Shown: piece by piece, positions 32,281 through 42,043 of the stretch
Numbering within the stretch: the stretch's first letter is position 1
Layout: the number at the start of each line of letters is the position of its first letter
Made by a program: the position numbers and the translations under genes
Source of the DNA: Dendronalium phyllosphericum CENA369
GTDB lineage: Bacteria; Cyanobacteriota; Cyanobacteriia; Cyanobacteriales; Nostocaceae
NCBI RefSeq assembly: GCF_016056275.1
Contig: NZ_JAECZA010000001.1
Location: 934-64,933, forward strand
Direction: 5' to 3'
DNA: 64,000 bases
The notes under the pieces: generated by a model
What the model was told of the DNA's origin: nothing
Database searches by the model: none
What the model saw: the letters and a program-made list of their open reading frames with translations, nothing else

Positions 32281-33723
32281 ATGTCTGAAAATCGTTTGTC
32301 TTCGGGAATTTCGGGTTTAGACGAAGTTTTATCTGGTGGTTATGTCTCCGATCGCACCTATTTAATCCGGGGCGGGCCGGGGGCTGGTAAAACAACACTG
32401 GGAATGCATTTCTTAACAACAGGAGTGACAAACGGCGAACAAGTTTTGTTCATTACCTTAGGAGAAACCGTTACACAACTGAGGCGCACTGCCGAAGTAT
32501 TGGGATTTGACCTACAAGGTGTCACCTTTCTTGACCTTAGCCCGACACCGGAATTTTTCGCCCAAGTTCAGACTTACGATATTTTCTCGCCAGCAGAGGT
32601 GGAACGCGAACCCACAACCCGCCGCATTGTAGATCGAGTAGAAGCCCTCAAGCCACAACGCATTTTTATTGATTCGATGACGCAGTTTCGCTACCTAGCA
32701 AGCGATACGTTTCAGTTTCGCAAACAAGTGCTATCATTTCTAAGATTTTTAGTAGAGCAAAGTACAACTGTTTTATTTACCTCAGAGAGCAGTGAAGAAG
32801 CGCCCGACGATGATTTACAGTTCATGAGTGATGGAGTAATCAATCTAGACTTTAGGCATAATGAGCGCACACTCTGTATCTCTAAGTTTCGAGGGAGTGA
32901 CTTTCAAGATGGCCATCATGCAATCCGCTTAACTAGTACGGGAATGCAGCTCTTCCCTCGGTTAATGCTCCAAGATTATGGACAAGATTTTAATACTGAA
33001 GTAGTTTCCTCTGGCATCCCCGAAATCGATGAGTTGCTGCACGGTGGGATTGAGCGCAGCACGATTACTATTATTAGCGGCCCCAGCGGTGTAGGTAAAA
33101 GCACATTGGGACTTCAGTTTATGAAAGAGGCCGCCGGACGGGGCGAACATTCGGTGATTTACACCTTTGAAGAAAGAAAAGAAACGCTGCTGCGCCGTGC
33201 TGAGGGCATTAACATCGCGGTTAGTGCGATGCAGGAAAAGGGGACACTTTCAGTTGTGCAAGTAGAGCCGCTGTATTATACACCCGATGAATTTGCTAAC
33301 CTTGTGCGTCAGGAAGTAGAGCAACAAAAGGCGCAGATTGTGATGATCGATAGTGTATCCGGCTATCGGCTGTCGGTGCGCGGCAAAGACTTGATTAGCC
33401 ACCTTCATGCACTGTGTAAGTACTTGCAAAACATGGGTGTTGCTGTGCTGTTGATCAACGAGATTGAAATGATTACAGGAGATTTTCGAGTTACAGAAAT
33501 TGGCATTAGCTATTTGGCAGACACAATTATATTTCTGCGCTACTTAGAAATGCAAGGCGAACTGCGGCGAACGATTGGCGTTCTCAAAAAGCGGATGACT
33601 GACTTTGAGAAAACCTTGCGCGAATTTGAGATTAGTCGCTACGGACTTAAAGTCGGCAAGCCACTTACACAGCTGCGAGGCGTGTTGACTGGAGTGCCTG
33701 AAATGCTTGGGGATGAATTGTGA
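32281..33723 (+). CDS. KaiC-like double RecA/P-loop ATPase
   Basis: Two P-loops (GGPGAGKTT, GPSGVGKST), KaiC C-terminal pattern (GISYLADTIIFLRYLEMQGELRRTIGVLKKR). Confidence 0.92.
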   Translation: MSENRLSSGISGLDEVLSGGYVSDRTYLIRGGPGAGKTTLGMHFLTTGVTNGEQVLFITLGETVTQLRRTAEVLGFDLQGVTFLDLSPTPEFFAQVQTYDIFSPAEVEREPTTRRIVDRVEALKPQRIFIDSMTQFRYLASDTFQFRKQVLSFLRFLVEQSTTVLFTSESSEEAPDDDLQFMSDGVINLDFRHNERTLCISKFRGSDFQDGHHAIRLTSTGMQLFPRLMLQDYGQDFNTEVVSSGIPEIDELLHGGIERSTITIISGPSGVGKSTLGLQFMKEAAGRGEHSVIYTFEERKETLLRRAEGINIAVSAMQEKGTLSVVQVEPLYYTPDEFANLVRQEVEQQKAQIVMIDSVSGYRLSVRGKDLISHLHALCKYLQNMGVAVLLINEIEMITGDFRVTEIGISYLADTIIFLRYLEMQGELRRTIGVLKKRMTDFEKTLREFEISRYGLKVGKPLTQLRGVLTGVPEMLGDEL

Positions 33724-33798
33724 TAGCGTATCTATGTTGATTCAGCCATCAGTGAAAAACCTTGGCGACAGCATTGCCAGTTAGCAAAAGAATGAGCG

Positions 33799-34896
33799 AT
33801 GAGTCGAATTTTAATAATTATAGAGCAATCTGAGAATCGCCGCCTGTTGGCAGAGTCGCTGAGTAAATATTACGAGGTTGCGATCGCCGACTCAGTTGTG
33901 CAAGCGGGAAAAGCCGTACCACTCTTAGATGAGCCGTTTGATTTATGCATTCTCGACGGCCCGGCACTCGATCGCCTCTGGGAATGGGTGCAAGCCAGAA
34001 AACACAAAGAGCAACCCGTTTTTGTGCCCTTTTTACTGATTACAGTCCGCCCGGATGTAAAACTATTGACACGGCATTTGTGGCAAACTATCGATGAGCT
34101 AATTACAAAACCGCTGGAAAAGCTAGAGTTGCAAGCACGAGTGGAAATGCTCTTGCGATCGCGCCGACTGTCACTACAGCTTCAGATCGCGCTAGAGCAA
34201 GAACGCGAACTCAAAGAACAAAAATCGCGTTTTGTCTCAATTGTTTCCCATGAATTTCGCAACCCATTAAATGTCATTTATGGTTTCATTCGTTTGCTAC
34301 AACAGCGCGACTTTCCTAAAGAACAGCAATATGAGTTTTTCCAACGCATTCAAGCTGCCGTTAGCCGCATGGTTGCCTTACTCGATGACGTTTTGATCTT
34401 AGGAAAATCTGAAGCGGGTAGCCTAGCATCTAATCCCGTTGAACTTGCACTTGAGCCTTTCTGCCGCAAGTTGATCGAAGAAATCAAGTTCAGTACAAAC
34501 ACTAAGCACACTATTGATTTGAAGTGCGAGGACGAATGTTTCATAGTTCATATGGACGAAGCTTTACTGCGGCACGTTTTGACCAATTTATTATCTAATG
34601 CCATCAAATACTCCGCACCCGATAGCACCATTCAAGTGCGGCTGCAATGTAAATCAGAAACAGTAATATTTCAAGTGCAGGATGAAGGCATCGGTATTGC
34701 TCCAGCAGACCAAGAACGACTGTTTGAATCCTTTTATCGTGCTAGTAACGTCGGTAAAATTCCTGGAACTGGATTAGGGCTGACGATTGTGAAACAGGCA
34801 GTTGAGCGGTATGGCGGCACGATCGCGCTCAAGAGCAAAATTAATGTTGGCACAACATTCACCGTCACCCTACCCATCAGCAGCGAAATATCATAA
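33799..34896 (+). CDS. Response regulator-histidine kinase
   Basis: Receiver-like N-terminus, SIVSHEFRNPLNVIYGF H-box, GTGLGLTIVKQAVERYGG. Confidence 0.92.
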   Translation: MSRILIIIEQSENRRLLAESLSKYYEVAIADSVVQAGKAVPLLDEPFDLCILDGPALDRLWEWVQARKHKEQPVFVPFLLITVRPDVKLLTRHLWQTIDELITKPLEKLELQARVEMLLRSRRLSLQLQIALEQERELKEQKSRFVSIVSHEFRNPLNVIYGFIRLLQQRDFPKEQQYEFFQRIQAAVSRMVALLDDVLILGKSEAGSLASNPVELALEPFCRKLIEEIKFSTNTKHTIDLKCEDECFIVHMDEALLRHVLTNLLSNAIKYSAPDSTIQVRLQCKSETVIFQVQDEGIGIAPADQERLFESFYRASNVGKIPGTGLGLTIVKQAVERYGGTIALKSKINVGTTFTVTLPISSEIS

Positions 34897-35417
34897 AACA
34901 GAGGGGAAAAGGGGAAAGGGGGAAGGTTTGGTATTTTCCCTTTCTCCTTTAACCTTTGACCACAAGAGTGCAAAAAGCACTTTTGCTCATAGGTATAATG
35001 TTTTCGCATTGCCAATCTGAGTAAATGATAGCTGCGATCGCTATGAGTTAGACCCGACTAAGAAATCAGATTTACAATTTATTTAAGTATTAATACAGAA
35101 TATGTCTGCATTGCACTTATTATGGTGGATTGCTATTGAGCAAGTTATGCATTTTTCAGCATAAATAGCTAGCTTTTGTTGCAAAAAATCAACATTATCT
35201 AGCGCTCAATTGAAAGTTGCAAAATCAAAATAACCTGCAAAAGATAGGCCAGGGTCATCATGCGTGTAAATACTGAACGGCAGAATGAGTACCCCCGTAA
35301 GTTCAGTGAAACGACGATGGTTTAATCATCTGTGACTAAGGAAAATAATGACAGCTTTCAAGGCAATATACGCAACTCCATTTTTTGAAAAAAAGGAGTT
35401 ACAAAAAAGGAATTTAT

Positions 35418-36203
35418 ATGGCAACAACTGAGTCATCTGTACGGGCTGACGGTATAGAGTTATTGCATTTATACCACCAAAATCCCTCTATAAAACTTCG
35501 TAATAAACTTGTACAATTACATACTGGATTAGTGCGGAAGATGGCTCATAAATTTAGCCATCAATGTAATGAACCTTATGAAGATTTAGAACAAATCGGT
35601 TATTTTGGTTTAATTAGGGCAATTGAGCGCTTCGATCCCAGCCAAGGATATGCTTTTAGTTCCTTTGCCGTGCCATATATTCGCGGTGAGATGCTGCATT
35701 TTTTACGCGATCGCAGTACTCTATTAAAAATTCCTCGTCGTTGGCAAGAACTGTACAATGAAGGTCAAAGAATTCGCAAAGAATTAGCAATGACTTTGGG
35801 CCGCACTCCCAAAGATTCAGAAATTGCTAATATACTTCGGGTATCTCTGCAAGAATGGCAAGAAACTAAGTTAGCGGCTCAAAATCGTATGCCTTTGAGT
35901 TTAGATGCTACCGCAGTTCACTATGTTGATTGCCAAATCACTTTAGGTGAAGCGCTTCCTTGTCCTCGTTCTACCGCTCTCCAAATCCAAGAAGAAGAAC
36001 GCCAACAACTCCAAGGTGCTATTAGTTTACTAGAAGAAAAGCCCCGCATGGCAGTTGAAATGGTCTTTTTGAAAGAACTTTCTCGCAAGGATGCTGCTAA
36101 GAATATCGGCACTAGTCCCATGACAGTAACCCGGTATCTGCAAAAGGGAATTCAAGATTTGATGGGTTATTTACAACCACAGGTGATGCCTACGGGGTCT
36201 TGA
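35418..36203 (+). CDS. sigF: Group 3 alternative sigma factor, SigF/SigB type
   Basis: DLEQIGYFGLIRAIERFDPSQGYAFSSFAVPYIRGEMLHFLRDR; sigma-70 region 3/4 C-terminus. Confidence 0.9.
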   Translation: MATTESSVRADGIELLHLYHQNPSIKLRNKLVQLHTGLVRKMAHKFSHQCNEPYEDLEQIGYFGLIRAIERFDPSQGYAFSSFAVPYIRGEMLHFLRDRSTLLKIPRRWQELYNEGQRIRKELAMTLGRTPKDSEIANILRVSLQEWQETKLAAQNRMPLSLDATAVHYVDCQITLGEALPCPRSTALQIQEEERQQLQGAISLLEEKPRMAVEMVFLKELSRKDAAKNIGTSPMTVTRYLQKGIQDLMGYLQPQVMPTGS

Positions 36204-36266
36204 TGTGTTTATTAAAAGTAGAAGAGATGAGGGGGATGAGGGAGTAGGGGGAGATGAGGGAGAAGA

Positions 36267-36682
36267 GTGGATAAAGTTATTAAAGACCACAAGGATTTAG
36301 AAGTTTATAAAATGGCTTTTGATGCAGCCATGAAGATTTTTGAACTATCAAAAAGTTTCCAATAGATGAGCGTTACTCACTAACCGATCAAATTCGTAGG
36401 TCTGACGCTCGAAGACTCGCTAACGCTTCGCTATCACGTTCAGTATGTGCTAATTTTGCCGGAGGATGGCGTAAAAGAAGATATCAAGCCGCTTTCGTTG
36501 CTAAATTGAATGATTGTGAGGCAGAATCAGCGGAAACTCAAACTTGGATAGAGTTTGCTGTGAAGTGCAACTACATCGATATTGAAATAGGTCGAGAACT
36601 CTACGGTACATACAACCAAATTCTCAGCGGCCTAGTACATATAATTAACAACCCATCACATTGGCTGCTAATTAAACATTAA
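36267..36682 (+). pseudogene. Frameshifted four-helix-bundle (23S rRNA intervening-sequence/bS23 family) protein
   Basis: GTG-DKVIKDHKDLEVYKMAFDAAMKIFELSKSF / frameshift at ~36360 / IDERYSLTDQIRRS-[insert]-RSVCANFAGGWRKRRYQAAFVAKLNDCEAESAETQTWIEFAVKCNYI...; ends TAA 36680-36682. Confidence 0.75.
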
Positions 36683-36712
36683 TCCCCCTCATCCCCTTCA
36701 TCCTCACTATAC

Positions 36713-38743
36713 TCAACGAGATTTTAGATCGGCGATCGCACCTCTAGTCATGGCAGCAATGGTTTTATCGGACGCTTTTGGCAAATGATAATACTTGCCT
36801 CCTGCTGTTTGCGATAATTCCTTGGCAAAGCCAGTGGAAACAAATTTACTTTCTGTGTCAATTACCAATAGTTGCATTCCCAAAGCTCGTAATCTACCAG
36901 CAATTTCTAACAATTCTGCTTTGATATCTGGCTTTTCTCCTGGTTCTAGCTGTTCGCCTAAAGAACGCGCTAAAGGAATATTACCCCGCCCATCGGTTAT
37001 CGCTACAATCACCACTTGCCCAATATCACCACTCATTTGGGCATTTAGTCCGACGCGTACAGCTTGCGTTAAACCATGTGCTAGCGGCGAACCTCCACCA
37101 CAGGGCAACCTCTCCAAACGATTACGTGCTAAGGCAATGGAACGTGTTGGGGGCAATAATACCTCCGCGTGTTCTCCCCGAAAGGGAATCAAAGCTACTT
37201 GGTCGCGGTTTTGATAAGCTTCGGTCAAAAGTTGCATGACTGCACCTTTAGCGGACTGCATCCGGTTGAGGGCCATTGAGCCAGAAGCATCTACCACAAA
37301 TACTACCAACGCCCCAGCTTTACGTACCAAACGTTTCGAGCGGATATCACCCTGCTCGACAATCACTTTGCGCTCTGGATGTCTCTCTCGCCGTGCTTTT
37401 TGATACGGGGCAGCGGCTCTGAGGGTGGCATCTACAGCAATGCGCCGCACTTTCCCTTTGGGCAACATCGGCTTAATGTAGCGTCCTCGGTCTTCAGAAA
37501 AGATGACACTACGGCTACCAGATTTGCCCTGTCGTTTGGCCATTTGAGCAAAATAAAGCACGCTGTCATCAAGAATTACCCCTTCCGGGTCGAAGATGAA
37601 TTCTTCGGGGATACTCGGTGGTTCTTGCTGTTCTTGCTGTTCTTGTTCTTCTTGTTCCTCCTCCTGTTCTTGTTCTTCTTGTTCCTCTTGATTTTCAGGT
37701 GGGGGAGGTGGTGGCGGTGGTGGCGGTGGTTGTTCTGGTGGCGGTGTCTGCACGATTGTTGCTCGTGGGACAATTACTAATTCCACAGCACGGCGTAAAT
37801 CTTCGGCATTGACTGTTGTCCGTCCCTCCAAAGCCGCAGCCGCTTTCGCAACTCGCACAGCAAATAACTCAGCGCGATGTCCTTGGACTCCACCGCGAAT
37901 TGCCTCATTGACTAAGTAAGCAATTTGGTCGTGGGTGATGGTTACTTCTTTAAGCCATTCCCGTGCCAAAATGATTTGAGTTTTGAGCGCGTCTAAATCT
38001 TCATGGTACTGCTGGAGAAATTCTTGGGGAGATTTAGAGTAAGCGATTGCAACCTCTACTGCTGCTACTCTTTGATCTAAGCCGAGTACGCCATCAGCCG
38101 AAAGTGCGATCGCAATTCTATCTAGTAAATGCTCTCGCAGTGCTCCTTCTTCTGGGTTATAGGTGGCAATAAACAGCGGTTTGCAAGGATGCTGAAAACT
38201 AATTCCTTCCCGCTCAATTTGGTTGCGTCCTTCAGATAATACTGTTAGCAGTTGATTTGAGATTTGGTCGTCTAATAAATTAATTTCATCCACATACAAA
38301 ACGCCTCGGTTAGCTGTGGCGAGTAATCCAGGCTGAAAAATGGTATCACCTTGTTGTACCGATTTTTCTACATCCACAGAACCTAGGAGTCGGTCTTCTG
38401 TCACACCCAGAGGAATTTGTACGAAAGGTGCAGGGATGATGTCGGTGGGGACATCTTGAATATCTTTATCTGCGTACTCTGCTAAAAGTAAATCGTCCCA
38501 GTCTTCTGGGTGGCTGGGGTCGCAGTTGCTAATCGAGCCTTTCACCACTTCAATGGGCGGTATGAGGGCGTGGATAGCACGAGCCATCACAGATTTTGCC
38601 GTACCGCGACGACCTGCGATCGCAACTCCTCCCAAACCCGGATCGACGGCTGCTAATAGCAAGGCTAATTTAATTGCTTCTTGACCGACTACGGCTGTTA
38701 AGGGAAAGGCAGCGATCGTCGGGTTAATGGTAGGCGCAGGCAT
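36713..38743 (-). CDS. chlD: Magnesium chelatase ATPase subunit D
   Basis: AAA+ N-terminus ([39 protein letters not shown]), Pro/Glu-rich linker, VWA domain ([16 protein letters not shown]). Confidence 0.96.
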   Translation of the reverse strand: MPAPTINPTIAAFPLTAVVGQEAIKLALLLAAVDPGLGGVAIAGRRGTAKSVMARAIHALIPPIEVVKGSISNCDPSHPEDWDDLLLAEYADKDIQDVPTDIIPAPFVQIPLGVTEDRLLGSVDVEKSVQQGDTIFQPGLLATANRGVLYVDEINLLDDQISNQLLTVLSEGRNQIEREGISFQHPCKPLFIATYNPEEGALREHLLDRIAIALSADGVLGLDQRVAAVEVAIAYSKSPQEFLQQYHEDLDALKTQIILAREWLKEVTITHDQIAYLVNEAIRGGVQGHRAELFAVRVAKAAAALEGRTTVNAEDLRRAVELVIVPRATIVQTPPPEQPPPPPPPPPPPENQEEQEEQEQEEEQEEQEQQEQQEPPSIPEEFIFDPEGVILDDSVLYFAQMAKRQGKSGSRSVIFSEDRGRYIKPMLPKGKVRRIAVDATLRAAAPYQKARRERHPERKVIVEQGDIRSKRLVRKAGALVVFVVDASGSMALNRMQSAKGAVMQLLTEAYQNRDQVALIPFRGEHAEVLLPPTRSIALARNRLERLPCGGGSPLAHGLTQAVRVGLNAQMSGDIGQVVIVAITDGRGNIPLARSLGEQLEPGEKPDIKAELLEIAGRLRALGMQLLVIDTESKFVSTGFAKELSQTAGGKYYHLPKASDKTIAAMTRGAIADLKSR

Positions 38744-38846
38744 TGTTCGTCAAATAGCTAGTCTCGGCTTTTAGCATATCAATTTCTGGCACATTTAAAA
38801 TAAGTGTTATGCCAATAAAGGCGTTACGTTTTCTTTAGGGAGCAAG

Positions 38847-39437
38847 ATGATGAGTATGATTCAGGCTAAACGCTTCACACTAGCTGAATACCACAGACTC
38901 ATAGAATTGGGCTTTTTCCATGAGGATGACCGTATTGAATTAATTAATGGAGAATTAATTGAAAGGGTATCGAGAGGTACGGCGCATGAAACTTGTCTGA
39001 GGAATTTATGGAAGCAACTACCAAAACTTATAGGAGATAAGGCTACTTTGCAATCTCAAGCTCCAATAGCTTTGCCACCTAATAGCGAACCCGAACCTGA
39101 TTTCGCTATTGTTAAAAACCGAGATGATAATTATCTTACCGGTCATCCTGAACCTGCTGATATTTTACTAGTAATAGAAATATCTGATTCTTCTTTAGAT
39201 TACGACCAAGATGTAAAAATACCACTTTATGCTAAAGCAGGTATTTATGATTATTGGATATTTAATTTATTTGATAACCATTTGGAATGGTATGGCGAAG
39301 CTTATCAGGACGATCGAGGTAAATATGGGTATCTCAATAAGCGGATTATTTTGCCCCATCAAATCATATCTTTGCCTAGCTTTCCTGATTTAATTGTCAG
39401 TTTAAATAAGGTATTTCCACCCAGATTTAATTATTAA
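38847..39437 (+). CDS. Uma2-family (DUF820) putative endonuclease
   Basis: FTLAEYHRLIELGFFHEDDRIELINGELIERVSRGTAHE ... PEPADILLVIEISDSSLDYDQDVKIPLYAKAGIYDYWIFNL. Confidence 0.93.
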   Translation: MMSMIQAKRFTLAEYHRLIELGFFHEDDRIELINGELIERVSRGTAHETCLRNLWKQLPKLIGDKATLQSQAPIALPPNSEPEPDFAIVKNRDDNYLTGHPEPADILLVIEISDSSLDYDQDVKIPLYAKAGIYDYWIFNLFDNHLEWYGEAYQDDRGKYGYLNKRIILPHQIISLPSFPDLIVSLNKVFPPRFNY

Positions 39438-39516
39438 ACTTTACTATGACAATTCACATTCACCAATAGTGTTTAAAATTGACGATCGATTAGTTTGACT
39501 GTAAATCAGATTCATT

Positions 39517-40125
39517 ATGGCTTATAGTGATTTTAAGCTTGTTGAAATTATTGATTCTTTTGGTTTAGTTATCCACGAGTCATCGAGACTATTTGCAACT
39601 GTACAAGAACAAGAATGTAGTGCGTTATTATCTACTATTCTTAGCGAAAATGTGGATTTAGCAGTAGCAATCAGTTCCGAAAAAGCTCGAAGCGAGATGA
39701 TTATCAGTCCAATATTGTTAGAAATAAGGCGAAAATTTAATTATGAAATCAGTCTTTTTTCTGGAGTAGATTTTACCGTTGATAGCCAACGAGGACTCAA
39801 TGGTTTTTGTGATTTTATTTTAAGTCTTTCCTCAGAGCAATTGCTTGTACGCAGTCCGGTGGTTGTTTTAGTCGAAAGTAAAAATGAGAATTTGCGCTCT
39901 GGTTTAGCACAATGCATTGCGGAAATGGTAGCTGCCCAGTTTTTTAACGAGAGAAATGGAAATCAAATTAAAGCTATATATGGTGCTGTTACTATTGGTA
40001 CTATCTGGCAATTTCTCAAATTAGAAGATAATGTAGTTTCGATTGATTTGAGCGAATATTACATTAAGGATATTAAGAAGATTCTCGGTATTTTGTATAG
40101 TGCGATCGCCCAAAATAAGCCATAA
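39517..40125 (+). CDS. Hypothetical protein, possible PD-(D/E)XK-like fold
   Basis: GFCDFILSL ... VVVLVESKNEN (D...E-x-K arrangement); clean ORF. Confidence 0.55.
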   Translation: MAYSDFKLVEIIDSFGLVIHESSRLFATVQEQECSALLSTILSENVDLAVAISSEKARSEMIISPILLEIRRKFNYEISLFSGVDFTVDSQRGLNGFCDFILSLSSEQLLVRSPVVVLVESKNENLRSGLAQCIAEMVAAQFFNERNGNQIKAIYGAVTIGTIWQFLKLEDNVVSIDLSEYYIKDIKKILGILYSAIAQNKP

Positions 40126-40197
40126 ATAATCGTCTTAATCAAGGAAGGATATGACTTGATTACAGTTCAGTTAAGGCTAAAATTAAAGCTACTGACG

Positions 40198-40270
40198 TAG
40201 GTTGGGTTGAGGTACGAAACCTAATATGAACAAGACTTTATTGGGTTTTGCTGTTGCTCAATCCAATCTA
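40198..40270. repeat. Cyanobacterial dispersed palindromic repeat (TAGGTTGGGTTGAGG ... GCTCAATCCAATCTA)
   Basis: TAGGTTGGGTTGAG (40198-40211) pairs with CTCAATCCAATCTA (40257-40270); outer arms TCAGTTAAG (40167-40175)/CTTAACTGA (40278-40286). Confidence 0.7.
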
Positions 40271-40570
40271 CTATTCTCTTAACTGACCGTATTGAATCCT
40301 AGGCGTTGCTAATTGAAAATATGAATCAGGCGATCGCTACAATCTGATAAGCGCATGAGGTCAAGACCTGCACTGAGCCATACTTAAGATAATATATCAC
40401 TAATCGAATAGAGAGTTTAAGCATTTCTCCCGACTTAGAATAACTCATCAATAAATTGATAAAAGTAAATTTTAACCAGTACCCATTGACATGACTACAA
40501 TTGCATGTGCTATATTTTCGTCAATGCAGCAAAAGATTCATCATCCAAAAGCATAAAGCTGAGGTTGGTG

Positions 40571-40758
40571 GTCGCATATGTGGCAGTTTTTAACTTCTAA
40601 GTGAACGTGTAATCAACCAGTTAAGTAGCTGGTGATTTAAGTATCTAGTTAACTAATTAAATCAAAGTTTAGTTTGTTAGCTGGATACTTATGTTTCTAA
40701 CTACTTACCTAGTTTATTACACGCTCACCTAGAAGTTAGAAACTGCCGGATGTGCGAC
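40571..40758 (+). ncRNA. Long 188-nt near-perfect hairpin (candidate structured RNA / RNase III substrate, or MITE-like element)
   Basis: Manual pairing from 40571/40758 inward: 94 opposed positions with no indels; excluding the terminal loop, about 10 mismatches and about 9 G.U pairs, the rest Watson-Crick. Confidence 0.6.
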
Positions 40759-40928
40759 TTCTAATCTACATTTGGTACAACTAGCTTATAGAGCTAGTGG
40801 TTGTGCTAAGTATAAGTATTGTTATAAAGATTTCCAGTTAGGATTTCTGTTACATAACACTAACTTGATGCTAAATACTTGATGTTCCAATGCTGTTACA
40901 AATAACAAGCAAAAGGAAACTATAGCTC

Positions 40929-41159
40929 ATGAATCCTAGACAGAAACGCAATAAAAAGCAAAAACTTCTTGATTTCTATGGTTCTGAATGTTGGTGGTGT
41001 AGGCAAAATCTACTAACAGAATATTTGACAATCGATCACCTTGTACCAAAAAGTCATGGTGGTTCTGATTCATTTGAAAACTTACGACTTTCTTGTTTAC
41101 CATGCAATAATTCTCGTGGAAATAGTCTTTATCCACCTATTTCATGGAGGAAAAATTAA
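40929..41159 (+). CDS. Stand-alone small HNH endonuclease
   Basis: CWWCRQNLLTEYLTIDHLVPKSHGGSDSFENLRLSCLPCNNSRGN, canonical HNH with CxxC/CxxC zinc knuckles. Confidence 0.9.
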   Translation: MNPRQKRNKKQKLLDFYGSECWWCRQNLLTEYLTIDHLVPKSHGGSDSFENLRLSCLPCNNSRGNSLYPPISWRKN

Positions 41160-41263
41160 CTATTTTTAAAAAATACTTTTGTTTTTTAAAGCTTATCTCA
41201 TGTAGGGTAAGCATCCTGCCTGCCTCTTTCATTCAATGAAAATTCCAGATTAAAAAAAATAAA

Positions 41264-41947
41264 ATGCACAAACTTCTAATATTTCATGATGAAAAACTTT
41301 TACGCCGTGCGCTTACCCATCGTTCTTATGTTCATGAAAATCCCGGCGAAGGCGAACACAATGAACGTTTAGAGTTTCTTGGTGATGCTGTGCTGAATTT
41401 TTTAAGCGGCGAATATCTCTACCGTCGTCATCCAGAAAGGGGAGAAGATGAATTAACTCGTCGCCGTTCTGCATTGGTAGACGAGAAGCAGCTAGCAAAA
41501 TTCGCTGAAGAGGTAGGTTTAGATTTTCGGATGCGACTGGGAAAAGGTGCAATTCGAGATGGAGGCTACCAAAATCCTAATTTACTCAGTAGCACATTTG
41601 AAGCCGTCATTGGTGCTTACTATCTCGATAACGATTCAAATATTGAAGCAGTTCGCGCCATTATAGAACCACTGTTCGATTCTGTACCCGAACAAATTGT
41701 TGTATTTCGCTCTAATGTAGATTCAAAAAATCGTTTTCAAGAATGGGTGCAACGCAACGTTACCACAAATCCGCCTAAATATGTCACAGTTCAAACTGGC
41801 GGTTTATCTCACGCGCCAGAGTTCATAGCGAAAGTATTTGTAGACGACAAAGATTACGGAGAAGGCAAAGGACGCAACAAAAAAGATGCAGAAAAAGCAG
41901 CAGCAGAAGATGCGCTAGCTAAGTTGAAAAAACAAGGGTTGATATAA
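41264..41947 (+). CDS. rnc: Ribonuclease III
   Basis: ALTHRSYVHENPGEGEHNERLEFLGDAVLNF ... NLLSSTFEAVIGAYYLDN and C-terminal dsRBD (KVFVDDKDYGEGKGRNKKDAEKAAAEDALAKL). Confidence 0.95.
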   Translation: MHKLLIFHDEKLLRRALTHRSYVHENPGEGEHNERLEFLGDAVLNFLSGEYLYRRHPERGEDELTRRRSALVDEKQLAKFAEEVGLDFRMRLGKGAIRDGGYQNPNLLSSTFEAVIGAYYLDNDSNIEAVRAIIEPLFDSVPEQIVVFRSNVDSKNRFQEWVQRNVTTNPPKYVTVQTGGLSHAPEFIAKVFVDDKDYGEGKGRNKKDAEKAAAEDALAKLKKQGLI

Positions 41948-41949
41948 AA

Positions 41950-42008
41950 TTGCTAGTTGTCAGTTGTCAGTTGTCAGTTGTCAGTTGCAAAGATAACTAA
42001 CAACTGAA
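41950..42008. repeat. STRR: tandem GTCAGTT heptads
   Basis: ctagttgtcagttgtcagttgtcagttgtcagttgc. Confidence 0.9.
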
Positions 42009-42043
42009 AGTCTGAATGCGAAATTATAAAACTTAGACCTGCA

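Noticed and set aside
35272-35307. ACTGAAC...GTTCAGT inverted repeat in the sigF leader
   Set aside because: Only a 7-bp stem with a 22-nt loop; not strong enough to claim a regulatory element.
36795-37780. 139-aa and 133-aa + strand ORFs
   Set aside because: Antisense to chlD, one within its repetitive linker tract.
40571-41159. Hairpin plus HNH as a retron or IscB/HEARO (OMEGA) system
   Set aside because: No reverse transcriptase, and the HNH protein is only 76 aa with no RuvC or IscB-like domain. Kept as a structured RNA candidate only.
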